Assembly: GCF_958298935.1 (NCBI RefSeq)
Contig: NC_084937.1
Location: 24,809,568 to 24,873,567, forward strand
Origin: Phragmites australis
Taxonomy: Eukaryota; Streptophyta; Magnoliopsida; Poales; Poaceae
Length of the DNA: 64,000 nt
Reading direction: 5' to 3'
Positions 1 through 11,292 of this stretch are shown one piece after another. The translations under genes were made by a program, and so were the position numbers. The notes below the pieces were generated by a model. That model was not told the DNA's origin and made no database searches. It saw only the letters and a program-made list of their open reading frames with translations. Numbering within the stretch: position 1 is the first letter of the stretch; the number at the start of each line of letters is the position of its first letter.

Positions 1-1554
1 CGAAAGCGAGGCAGCGACGCAGGGAGGGATCGAACTTATCTGCAATGCAATCATCCGCGAGTGGTGAAATGGAGCACTACTAGCATCTTTGGACCGGGAG
101 TACAAAGGACAAATCAAAATGGAACCGGAAGTGGTTGGCTTCTCTAGGCCAATCGAGAGCAAAGAGGTGATAAATTCTGCATGGAACTCTTGCTAAAGGA
201 ACCAAGTCTTTTGGAGTGGAGTATGTATTATATTATGTATCACTTGGACTTGATAGGAGTCAACAGTCACTTTTTTGTTTACATCTGAGATATGCAGAAA
301 TCAAAACGACTTTCTTTGGATCTGTTAGGCAGAGAGAGCAGCTTTCCGATTAGAATCAAGAGAAATTCTACCAAATAGCAACTTTTAGCTTCTAGCTCTT
401 TGAGTAAAATCTGTGAGAGTGATTATCTGAAATGAACTGGAAGCTAGGAAGCTGAAAAAAGTAGTTTCATCTGATTTACTTTCCACACAGAATTACTTCC
501 TCCATATATTATATTTTAGAAAATCACTAGAATCACTTTCGGCCACAGAATCATTTCCTCTGTAGAATCATTCATCACAGAAAATTTAGATTAAGAAGAA
601 CTTACCAAACAAACCTTTATAAAATTATATCAGTTTGATATAACTTATGTAACCATGTCATGGCTGACGCGCGTTCAGCAAAGCTTGCTCAGTAGCATGG
701 CAGACGTCGATGTCTGACGCTGAAAGACTATCTTTCTCAAACTTCTCTGGAATACTTGTTTGGATAGAATAGCGCCAGCGCGTGCCACATGCCCATACAT
801 ATACATATATACAATATGCCCGATTACCATCCGTTCACAAAATAATATCAAATCTCGTGCGTGACATCTCAACCACCAAATCAGATACATCAGATACACT
901 TCATTTTATTGCTGTCCTTGTCTCATCTTCTCTTGTGTCGTTTGGGTAGAGTTGGAAGAGTAAAAAATGGATGGTAAATTTGGGTAGAGTTGGTAGAAAA
1001 TCAGGGGAGAACGATATGGTTACGGATGGAAAGATAGATGAAAATTTTGGTAGTACTGTAGTTTTGAATTGATTAGAACACCTAGCAATATAGGAAAAAG
1101 AATGCAAATACTATCCCCCCTCAAGTACGAACTAGCGCTTGTGAAAGTATTGCTAGGTAGCAAAAGGAAAGTTGAAAAGACCTCCCATTGAAGATATAAC
1201 TGAAAAATTAAGCACGAATGGTACTGAAAGCACAGAGCCCCTTCTACAGTTACAGTTTAGTAGTGAGCAAGGTGGTGATCTAGAATTACAAGTGAGCATA
1301 TGCGAAAATGGTAAGAATATGCAATTCATGTTGTTCAGGGCTTCAGGCCAATCGAGAAGACACTCAGGGAAAATTGTTTCAGATCCATATTCAAATGTTT
1401 TGTGGTACAGAAATATTATTCTACAACATGGAATACAGTAGTGCCTAAAAAAGGTTATCATTTACAGGAAGTAAGAAATTTAAAAACCATCATAAACTAA
1501 GCATTCAGGAAAACCTCAAAGCAGATGTATTGGCTCTTCTAGAATTCTTCTGAA
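1..1554. other. no gene recognised; 3' flank of the small membrane-protein gene
   Basis: AT-rich DNA with scattered short ORFs and no recognisable domain. The part nearest 1554 should hold the 3' UTR of the minus-strand gene. An 89-codon open stretch at 1172-1441 lacks an ATG start and resembles nothing I know. Confidence 0.4.
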
Positions 1555-3082
1555 TTATTTTTGCTTGGTACTTTCTTCCGCTCTAGTGAAAGCATCTGTG
1601 ATTACATCAGTAGCCCAATCCTTGACATCCTCCTACAGGGCAGGGATACAAAGATCAGTCCTAACGCAAGCTACAAACAAGAGGTGGTTCAAAACATAAA
1701 ACAGTATACCAACACACAACTTAATTATACGAGGATCCAATGAAGATATAGATGTAGGAAAGTTCTACAGCAGGAAGCTGTTGAAAAATATAACATACAA
1801 TGTACTATCAACAAACCATTTATTTTCAGCATTGAGCAAAATGGTGGATGAAATAGCCTCGCACACCAGAGATAGACAATGTCATAAATTATCAAAGAAT
1901 TAGCATTGCAAAACTTCATTTTGGAAAGTGGTGATAAGACATATGTGTACTAACCAGCCGAACTGGTTCCCCGGTTCTTATACGGGCATGTGGACGAGCT
2001 AACTTCGATTCAAAAGGTGTCCTTGGCCTGACTTCTTGGATCTCATCCCATTCTTCACGAGTCAGCATCCTTACTTTTCCTTGATCAGGGTGGCTATTCT
2101 TTATCTTGCGCTCTCTCCTTTCTTGATCTGTAGCTTCATGTTCCTTCCCACAAAACAGTAAACAAGATTCATAACATAATTTTAATGTCCCAACAAACAG
2201 CGACAAGATTTTGCTAAAGTTTACAGACAAACACTATTGAATTTAAATGCTTCTTGGATGTCCATACAAATTATTCAGTAGCCATCAGTTAAAAATTTAA
2301 TCCTGAGTCCCTGACTTAAAAACAACAGTCTTAATTCTTGATGAGTTAGTTTCCCATTAATTACTATTAGTAACTAGTAATTAATGGGAAAATGAAAGAA
2401 CATTGTAGAATTCATCCATAGGAATGGGACGAAATGGTGAATTGAAATGTAATATCAAACATATTCAACATTACAAAGGCATACTTGCGATAACACAAAT
2501 CTACACAGGCCAATAGAGGAAAAAAATTTACACAACTAGAATGCAAAATTGACAACTACAGAATAAAGCTAGCGATTCCTCATCTCGAGATCATTTATCT
2601 GCAGTATTTTAACAAGATCACTGTAAGAACAAACAATTACAATTTTCTTCATATTCCTACAGGCTACATCTCTATTCTCACATGCCCAAACCTAGCCATA
2701 TGAAGATTCTACACTACGCACCATTATCCAGCATACATACCAAAGGATTCGTCTAATGTTCAAGTACTTGCACCAGAAAATAACCCTAGGTGAAACCAGT
2801 TGCAGCTACAAGGCTTAGGGTATGGTGGATTACCATCATGAGGAGCTTGGTGAAGAGGGCCACGGCGGCTGCGGTGAGGACCATGGGGAGGGAGGCCGAG
2901 TCCAGCCACGCCAGCGACTCCGGCGTCGGCACGAAGAACTCGTCGCGCCCCGGGTCGCGCCGCCGCCGCCTGGCGCGCTCCCGCTCCGCCACTCGCATCC
3001 GGAGGAGATCCCTCGGGGATCCCCCCTCCCACGCAGCCTGCCGCGCGGCCGCCCCTCCCCGCCGCATCACCGACCGCAGCAT
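1555..3082 (-). CDS. small single-pass membrane protein of unknown function, three exons
   Basis: Exons on the minus strand are 3082-2834 (83 codons), 2143-1955 (63 codons) and 1632-1555 (25 codons plus TAA). All junctions are phase 0 with GT..AG introns: donors read ATG|GTAATC and CTG|GTTAGT, acceptors GGAAG|GAAC and TGTAG|GAGG. The predicted protein is 171 aa. Residues 1-45 are Arg-rich and could be a targeting peptide. A conserved-looking block with FFVPTPESLAWLDSASLP runs into one hydrophobic segment (about residues 66-82). A charged soluble tail contains LTREEWDEIQEVRP and a final EDVKDWATDV helix. I recognise the layout as that of a conserved small plant protein with no assigned function. 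The third exon is very short and is supported by frame, splice sites and stop. The upstream DNA is rich in GGGCC promoter motifs. The exon-2 acceptor could lie 13 bp further in. Exons are well supported, function is not. Confidence 0.82.
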
Positions 3083-3144
3083 CGCCGCCTCCAGGCCGCC
3101 GGCGACTCCAGAAGAGAAACGGGCACCAGAAGCGTTACAAGTGA

Positions 3145-3235
3145 ACCATTGGGCCTAGGCCTACCGTAATATTCGGCCCGTCAAAGAAGTTCGATTTGGG
3201 CCCAAATATAACATCCGGGCCTCTTCCTTTTCCTT
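3145..3235 (-). promoter_or_regulatory. site II-rich promoter of the small membrane-protein gene
   Basis: Directly upstream of the minus-strand ATG at 3082 there is a cluster of GGGCC-type elements: TTGGGCCTAGGCC near 3150, TCGGCCCG near 3174, TTTGGGCCCAAA near 3196 and CCGGGCC near 3215. Such site II (TCP-binding) clusters are typical of broadly expressed plant genes. No TATA box stands out. The call rests on motif density and position only. Confidence 0.45.
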
Positions 3236-3329
3236 AACTTTTCCCCCTTTTTTTTCATCTTTTCGGTAGGTTTTAAGATAATCTATATTATATATATTAT
3301 ATAAAATACGAGTTGTTTCTATATCACCT

Positions 3330-3740
3330 CTTTGAGGTATGATTTGTCAACCTTAGGAAGTTATTTTTTTTGTTGCTAGAGGCATAAATGTTCATATACT
3401 CATATATTTGAGATGATCTTGAATCCACTTGCCTCTAGACCATCAACTAAACCATCAACTTGGAAAGTTGCTTCTTTCAGTGACTGTGTTTTTGCTTTGT
3501 TATTCATTCAATTTTAAACTTTTGTGTATAAAGACATATAAAATAATCTTGAATAGAATATATGGTTCATATTCTATTTGTGGAGCTATATTGATTTGGA
3601 ACTTTCTTTCTCTTTTTATCTCTCTAAAATTTATGCTTCCGTTTATACATTTTTAGTGACATTAAGTGAACAAGAAGCAAAATATCTATTTCATAAAAAA
3701 ATTATAAAATTCATCCTTCTTTAATCGTTATTTTTGATGG
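3330..3740 (+). mobile_element. diverged fragment of the Copia LTR family also seen at 4742-6353 and 58395-59826
   Basis: The order of landmarks matches 59430-59815 on the same strand: a 'gttgctagag' block, a 'catatactc' block, a 'tatggttcatat' block, and finally a run that ends like the LTR 3' end. Substitutions are frequent, so this is an old fragment. Its ends are approximate. Confidence 0.55.
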
Positions 3741-4736
3741 TACCTAAACAACACTGTCGCACATTTTAACATGATGCGTGAAAACTAGCATTTTCTGTGG
3801 CACCATCTTTCATGTGTGTCCATTAAATTTTTGCGGACACCGCTTGCCTGAATCCTTGTATGTCAGAGCTCCTGAAGATACCTCGTCTGCTTGTATTCAG
3901 AGACTGGCAGGCGACAAATATAATATTGGGATTTGCTGATTGCTACAACGCGAAATACAAATGTGCTCGGCCTGTCTTTGTTGCCGTTGTCTGATGTTTA
4001 TCCGTATCCGTTCGTGCATTGTACGCATGCAGCCGCTGGAGTTTTCAGGCTGCTGCTGCCAGATGGCCGGAAGCTGCCGGTTTTCGCAGCAAACTGGGCG
4101 AGTCCCGGCGCACGGCATGGCTCGTTCTTCGTTCCAAGAAACCGCTGCGGAGGCATGAAACCGAGACGTGCAAGACTGCAGGTGTCATCAATGGCAGAGG
4201 CAGGAATGGCTATAGCATGATGCAGTGGTGACGGCTGACGACTCAGGCTTTTATGCTGTGCTGTATTCTTGTGAGGATGCAGACACTGGTACAATCAGGG
4301 AGCAGAGAGGGATAGAGACTCCTCTGAAGTGCTCGAGGAAAGAAGCTTCATTGAAAGCTCAATGCTCGTCAGCCTGGCAGGTTTGTCTGCCTGGGCCTCG
4401 TGGGTGAAGTTGGGGAGAAATCGATGGGATCATAACCTTTTTCCCTTCTCTTTTAATCTTCAAAAATCTGATGATTCTCGAAGTTTTTGCCAAGTACATC
4501 TCTGTTGCTCCTTTGAAACTATAGCCTGCATTGTTAGTTTGAAAAAAGGCAAAACTTTGTCCACATGAGTTGTTCTGAGTAATCCAAAACTACAAAGTAA
4601 AATATGTTTGATTTTGTCAAAAAAATTAATATACATGCCCTCAAAAAAACCAAACTTTGGCTGAAAAATGATATAATTCGATTTTGGAATGCATTATATG
4701 AATACACATGAATGCATCCAAATGTTTGCATTATGG
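3741..4736. other. no gene recognised
   Basis: Overlapping short ORFs around 3900-4400 (up to 98 codons) occur on both strands in moderately GC-rich sequence, but none shows a recognisable domain or clear splice sites. It may contain an unrecognised exon relic. Confidence 0.3.
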
Positions 4737-4741
4737 GCCGC

Positions 4742-6353
4742 TGTAGGAACGAGAATGATGATTAGAGGGGGTGAATAGGCGCCTCAACAAATTTCTTTCG
4801 AAATAGATGGCCTTTTACTATTTCTCACCCAACGCACCTCAAAACGCTCAAGTGTAAGCAAAAGAATTAAAGAGACAAAGCAAGAAGACTACTTCCATGG
4901 CAACATGACTCCACAGATGGAATATGAACCATAGGTTCCATTCAGGACCAATCCATGTGTCTTTGTGTAAAAAACTCGCAACTTCCAAAGAAACTAGATA
5001 AGATAGACACCGGACGAGGTTATCCTCTAAGATGATAGTCTAGTGACAAGGGGACTCAAGACCCGCTCAAATACATGAGTATGTGAGTATTTAAGCCACT
5101 AGCATCAAGAAAAATAACCCTGCAAAGGTGAAATATTGCAGCTCAAAGAAAAAGATCACCGGGCAAGAAACCTCTCCAAGTTGATGATCTAGAGGCAATG
5201 GTACTCAAGACCCATGAGCATACACTCGTATGTGAGTTTTTATGCCTCTAGCAACAAGAAGAATGATCTCACAAGGTGCTGAAATTTCAGCCCAAAAACC
5301 AAAACGAAAATCGAAACCGAAAATCGAAAAACTTGCAAACTTGCAAGGGAACAAATAGAAGAAAACTAGAAGGAGGGGAATTCAAGCATATGCAAAAACA
5401 TAAACTTAATTACTCAAAGAGATTAGCCCTATTTTAGACGGATTACAAAGATTTATCTCTCAAAACTCTCACCTATTACATAGGTTAAGCACTCATCATT
5501 CTCTCATCTAAAAACCTAGCTCTAAGGCTCTCAAATGAGTGGCACAAGGGGACTCAAGTGCCTGGTTCAAAGCTCTCTCTAGCCCTACATCTCTATTTAT
5601 AGGCCTAGAAAACTTGGCCCTTAAGTTTCCTAGCTTTTCCCCAAAATATCCCTCTCTTGTAGTGCACTTCTACCTACCACCAAGGGTATTTTAGTCCATT
5701 TTCTTCTCCATTCATCGGATGGCCGCGACGCCTTCACGACTTAGCTTCGTCTCGACGCAAGCTTCACGATGGTGCCACATACTCATGCAGTCTTCCCACG
5801 ATTTTGAGACCAAACTGCGAAACCGCCTGCACGCTTCTCAAAGCGTGACTCACCGCCTTGCTTACACCTTAAGCAAGCGCTTCGATGTCGACGCGTGTAC
5901 TTCATCATGCGATTCTGACCACCAGCAAGTCTCTCCCGCTCCCGATCCCTCGGGCCGCCTTGTCACTTGCACCGGCATCCCCTTCGCTTGACTTTGTCAA
6001 CACGCCGTCTCCATCCGCCTTCAATGCTTTGCTTGACCTCCACGTGTTCAGCTAGGATCACCCTTGACTCCGCCCAGCCTTCTTAATCGTCTGGCACCAA
6101 GCACTCTGCTTGGCCCCGATCATCCCGCCGTCGACCGCCAAGTTACAACCATCACCTGCACACCATGAGACAAGTAAACACATATCTCCAACTCCAATTC
6201 CAATTAGTCCATAATCAATATGCTAAAGTGAAATCTCAAATCAATTCAAATCACATCAAAGCTCATACAAAACCGAAGATCATCAAACCAAATAAATAAC
6301 AATGTCAATCACTCATCAAAAAAAACCAATGCACATTACAACTTGGTTTGTCA
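4742..6353 (-). mobile_element. solo LTR of a Copia (SIRE/Maximus-like) retrotransposon, with target duplication
   Basis: The 1612-bp sequence begins TGTAGGAACG and ends GGTTTGTCA, and is flanked by a perfect 5-bp duplication GCCGC (4737-4741 and 6354-6358). Most of its length is the reverse complement of the 3' LTR at 58395-59826, which follows a Copia RNase H domain, and this fixes family and orientation. No internal domains are present between the target duplications, so this is a solo LTR left by LTR-LTR recombination. It is about 180 bp longer than the 58395 copy because of an internal duplication (5005-5300). Family name is inference; boundaries are strong. Confidence 0.88.
5005..5300. 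repeat. two ~145-bp diverged tandem units inside the solo LTR
   Basis: Landmarks repeat in order: 'gatgatagtctag' / 'gatgatctagag', then 'ggggactcaagaccc' / 'ggtactcaagaccc', then 'gagtatgtgagtattta' / 'cgtatgtgagttttta', then 'ctagcatcaagaa' / 'ctagcaacaagaa'. The related LTR copies at 58395-59826 and 3330-3740 have only one unit, which accounts for most of the length difference. Confidence 0.65.
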
Positions 6354-6358
6354 GCCGC

Positions 6359-9300
6359 AAACAGCCCCACTCATACAAGCACGCTGCACACCTAGTCAAG
6401 ACGCCATCCATTTTCCTTTTGCACATGTTTGCAAAGCTATTTTTATTCTGTTTATTTATTTTCCTATTGCTTCATGTGGATCGTCCATATCTTTTCTCTG
6501 AGGTAAGCAAATCAAAAGAAAGTTCAAGATAATGCATAATCTTGACTCATGTGAGCACTAACAAGCCTTGGTGCCCCGGTTGCAATCTTTTCCTCATATT
6601 GAATAATGCCTGGAGAAAAAAAAAAGATAAAGCAGGTATGTGTGTACTAAGAGCGCAAAACCCTGAATTAAGGGGTGCAATTTCAGCTCCAACCACTAGG
6701 CGTTGTGCTTAGGAGACATTGAAGTGACCAAAGAAAGTGACAAACACATCGAGGTCCTGTTTGAAACGCAAGAATTTAACGTAAAACAGTTTAATTATTG
6801 GAAGTATTAGGAGAAAAAAATCCTAGGTTTCAAACAAGCACCAAAGCTTGCGAGTAGTATCCAATAGCAATGGATCTCAAATTCTTGCTTGGTAACTTCC
6901 ACCATGCATGTTGCATAAAGTTCCGAGCTTCCAATGCAAACATGGAAAGGTCAGGCAGTGATACGGGTGTGCTCCAAAGCGTGCGACAAATCACCCTTTT
7001 GCGACGTGTCTTCAGGGAAAAACATCAAACATGTGGTAGTGCCACCAGAACTACCAAAGCTGAAATTGCACTTTTTTGGACAAGAAAAGTTTTGCGTGAG
7101 AGGTTTCTTCCTGGTGAATTAAAATGTGAACAAGTTGTTGCCTTGCTGTTTCATGCATTATAGTATATCAAATGTTAAAATGTTAATGATTGATTATTTA
7201 ATGTCATGAAAACCAAGTGTATTAAACTAATGGAGTGTTCATGATTACATCCATATCCAGTTCTAGGATTTTCAGTGGCACAACACGTGAGGGGCTAACA
7301 AAAGGCATAAAGATTCGATCGTTATGAATTATTGGATCCTTAAACTTTGGCTTTCATTTGCACATCCTGGTAGAAATATATATTGCTTTGCTCGAATCAT
7401 CTGTTGTCATGCATGCAGGGGAGAAACCCAAAATTTTCAATAGCTGTGCATCCTACTTCATAAGACACATGCATCTTGCCCTAATCCCCATTCCTATGTT
7501 CACTAGTTTGAACTGAATCTATGTCCTTACCATGCCCTATGCTAGTGATCATGGAAAGCTATGAGATCAGACGCAGGTAGAGTCAGTGCGGCAGACAGAT
7601 GCCCCAAACTCATCAATTCCTGTCCAGCTTTGGTCAGGCTAGAAAATGTAGCATTTCATAGGCACACTTTGCAAGGAAGTAGTAACTGGATTAGCGGTGG
7701 ATTAACAGAAACTCCAAGAAGTTAAATCCATTCTGCTAGTATCTTTTAACTATTGCAGTTTGTTGGTGACAGAATGTTTTTATCTGACATAAATCACCAT
7801 GGTTGCCTGTAAATGTTACAGTGAAGGTAACATTTACCAATTACCATTTCAGCATTGTTGCTAGTAATTTGCTAGCTGTGGCAGTTTGGGTCTTTCAGTT
7901 TGCAAGCAAGGAGTGACGTTATGAGACACAGGAAAAGCTCTTTGCTGTGCAGCAGTGATACATCTGTTCTGATTTTGGAGAATGTGACTCCGACAGCTAT
8001 ATAGAGCTAGCCATATAGTGAATTTTGGAGAATGTGACCCCAACAGGTATATAGTGATTTGGCTGGCTAGATGCCTAACAATTTTGAAGGATACTTCTAG
8101 CTTTCCATTATTCCATATGCACTGCTCTTTGAAAGCAAGAAATGACTAAATTTCGGAACTGAGAAGTTGCACCCTTTGCAACATTGTTTAACTGGTTCAA
8201 CCTTTCAGTGACAGAATGTTCTTAACCGACCACCAATTCTATTTACCTTTTGACAGTGCACCTAGAGTAATTCCCCAATCAGATCTATCAGCGTAGAGTC
8301 GACGGAATTTTGTAAAACAAAATAAATAGGAGTAGCAATCTTTTTACTGAAGGAACATGAGGCATAGGATCAGATTTTGGCTTCAGCTAGGCCTGAGAAA
8401 TGTCCTGATGTCGGAGAACTAACGGAAGAATTAGCTGTCAAAGAACTGTGCCTGATCAGCTTGGAGAAGGCACAGGGATTTGTCTTAATCAGAAGCGCGA
8501 TAAGTTCACTTAACCATGTGCTCCCTGCCGCCATATTGTCCGACTCCGATCGTCATCACCCTTGATGGGATCTGAATCCAAATCCGCGTTCATATTCCCC
8601 TGATGTTTACCACCACCATATTACTCAAACAGTATCAACCATGTGTGGCACCTAACATGTCTCCTGGTTTGTCCACCAACACCCATGTGACCACATTCTA
8701 ACCTCGAGTTAAGCGCGAATGATGGTGGTCGATTAGCGTGAGTTACTCCTATTTGTTTTCTTATGCTTAACATTGGTAATAACATAAAGTTAATTCGGCA
8801 TAGTTGACTTAAAATTCATAACAAGTTTACTGATACAAGGTAATTAACAAGTCTTCAGTTGAAATTCAAGTTTTTCAATAAACAAAAAATATGGTGGTGG
8901 ATAATTGTACTGAAATAATCGAAACACAATGCAAGAACAATAATGAAATTATTGTATCCACCAAATAGTGTGCAAACATGCTATTTTGTTTTCAAGGAGT
9001 GTGCTTTGCAGTTTGCACTTTTAAAAGTCTGAAGTTTGATGTTGAAACGGTAGCCCCAACGGGATCTACCAGCCATGGTGATGATGCCAAGCTAAGATAG
9101 ATCCACGGATTTAACTAAGATCTATAGGGCGGTTATCTTAATATCTTATTCCTCATCGTCCCTTCCACTCAAAGACATGAACATGTTCTTGCTCAGAAAT
9201 TTTATTTTTATAACCGCGCATCTTATCTTTTCGGTTACTTTCCAGCGGTTTGCCACCTATTCACATGGGTAAGTTGCTGAAGTTTTGTATATACCTTTGC

Positions 9301-9950
9301 ATTGTACTAACCTTGACCCAAGTTACTTACTGTCATGTGCACCCTAAGATTCCTCTCTTATTCCCTCTGTCTTTCTTACTCCTTTTCTTTAACCGACAGG
9401 CCTCTCTCTGATGAGTTCACAGGAAGCAATTAGGATTGCCAGTTCTAGTACCATAGTGATCTCCTTTTTGAAGAAACTTATGCATGTGACATGAACATGC
9501 TTTCTGAACTTACACAGATTTACCTATTGCTATTTACTAAGCTGCAGAAAGAGTAATTTGAGCTTGTTGATCGGTGCGCATAAACTGAGAAGTAAATACA
9601 AATGATAATGAAGTTATGAACAGAGAGCGTACATGTGAAAAGAGGATTGTTTCTTGTGAATTGTTTCAACACAGTTCTTAAAGGATAGCTTACATCATAT
9701 GTTGAAGTATAGTAATTAGAGTTTACAAAATACATCATATTGTGGTTATGCCTGCTTAAAAGGTATAAGTATAAAGCATTTCAGGAGTTAGCATAACTGA
9801 AGAATGAGAAAGGACAATGTATTTTGCAACTAGCAACTTCAGAAAAGATTAAGTTCTGTATGTCTGCAGGCAATGGAAAAGCAAATGTGACCACCAGAAC
9901 TTAAAATGCTGAATTAGCAACGAAAGATGCATTTTTTACGGTTGTACTTA
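6359..9950. other. no gene recognised over ~3.6 kb
   Basis: Mostly AT-rich DNA with isolated ORFs of 60-97 codons (for example 6870-7163 and 8377-8565) without recognisable motifs. A short direct duplication is visible: 'ttttggagaatgtgac' recurs about 50 bp apart, at 7973 and 8024, each followed by a 'tatatag' block. I see no RNA gene or TIR pair that I can defend. Confidence 0.35.
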
Positions 9951-9951
9951 C

Positions 9952-10101
9952 CTTAAAAAAATCACCGTAAAGGAGGAGATCTGCAGAAGAACAGTTCCTC
10001 CTGCAAAAAGCTAGCCGTAAAGCTGCACTGACACTGCAGGCCATCAGAAAACATTTTAGAAGGTCACACCTAAAGCCAGCAGTAACAGCCACTGTCAACT
10101 C
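9952..10101 (-). other. possible internal exon of an unrecognised minus-strand transcript
   Basis: A 150-nt segment, open in one frame for exactly 50 codons (ELTVAV...YGDFFK), is bounded by a good acceptor (GATACAG|GAG) and a consensus donor (AAG|GTAAGT). A minus-strand TATA and telo-box lie about 640 bp upstream. No other convincing exon was found, and the peptide matches no family I know. It could be an exon of a decayed or non-coding transcript. Confidence 0.25.
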
Positions 10102-10683
10102 CTGTATCAACGGTACAAAGGAACAGGGATTAAGAATAACTGACACTGCAAAGTGCTCTTCCATCGAACATTGGATAAAAGTTGCATTATCGAGAGAATT
10201 AGCAGCAACCTGTTTTCACAGAACACGAGGGGGAAAAAGAGATGTTTTCACAACCAAAGACAGCAGCAGCAATTAACAATTCACAGAGGCTGCAATGGCA
10301 GCAATAAATACACCAACTAGGGATAAACATATGCAGACGATGAACACAACTATTATTAAGGAATGGATAGATTACGTTAGCATAAATTAAAATTTCTCTA
10401 CCACGTTTAATTAAAAAACTATACGAGTAGAGTATCATGGATTATTAACACTAGACGCGTAGTACAATGAAAGAATAGTCGTATGCATCCATGAATAGGA
10501 AGTAGTCGATCTCGTCACGAGCCGAGTGTCTCCTCCTAGCGTCATTATCGCTGATCAGCACTGCAGCAATAGCAGTAGCGTCTCCACGATACCCACACGT
10601 ACATGGATTGAACGCCGTACGCCGGTATGCTAGTACCGCACCCGGCTAAGGTTTTGTAGCGAGGTCGAGAGGAGGTGGCAGCT

Positions 10684-10748
10684 AGGGTTTTAGGGTGACG
10701 AAATCTATACGCTCACGACCTCTGCCTCCTCTGCCTCCTCTTATATAG
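10684..10748 (-). promoter_or_regulatory. candidate minus-strand core promoter: TATA box plus telo-box
   Basis: On the minus strand CTATATAA (10748-10741) is followed about 50 bp downstream by AAACCCTA (10691-10684), a telo-box. This motif is commonly found just downstream of TATA in plant genes with 5' leaders. The first downstream ATG reading frame is very short, so the product is unclear. Confidence 0.35.
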
Positions 10749-11146
10749 AGTACGTTAATATACATTTAATCACAATAAAAACTCATCATAATTCTAAACC
10801 TTTGATAGACCTTTAATTATATTAAATCTCACATACAGATCTAATATGCATATAATCATCTCTAAGACATCACCAACAACCACACCCAAGCTGCTATGCC
10901 ACCACCTTCCTCTCATCTTCCCACCACTTATAAACCTGCATGCAGTATCCTTTTCCTGATTAAAAACTAATTCAAGTACCATTTTTTTTAAATTCTCAAG
11001 CCAAGATCCAATCAAGCCTGCACTTAGTAGCAGTACACTGTCACACATAGAACTTTAAGGATAAAATCTCATATTTGTTTTGAATTTTTATTGGAGAATG
11101 ACCATTGATTTGTGCTCATTTGGATCCAGATCTCCTGTGCTTTCCT

Positions 11147-11155
11147 TGTATAAAC
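11147..11155 (+). promoter_or_regulatory. candidate TATA box of the LRR receptor kinase gene
   Basis: TGTATAAAC lies about 140 bp upstream of the receptor kinase ATG at 11293. That leaves room for a transcription start about 30 bp downstream and a leader of about 110 nt. The call rests on position and sequence alone. Confidence 0.35.
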
Positions 11156-11292
11156 AAATCATGGGGTCTCCCCCTCTACAATCCCAATGCTTGTAGGAGG
11201 CGCCACCTCACCAAGCGAGCCATCCATCACATTGCCGCCCCCTTGCCTCTCGTCATCCACCCGCCCCAGCCTCGCCACAGAGGCGCGCGCCA

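Noticed and set aside
6870..7163. 97-codon ORF as a small gene
   Set aside because: No recognised motif, overlapping open frame on the same strand, AT-rich context and no supporting splice or promoter signals.
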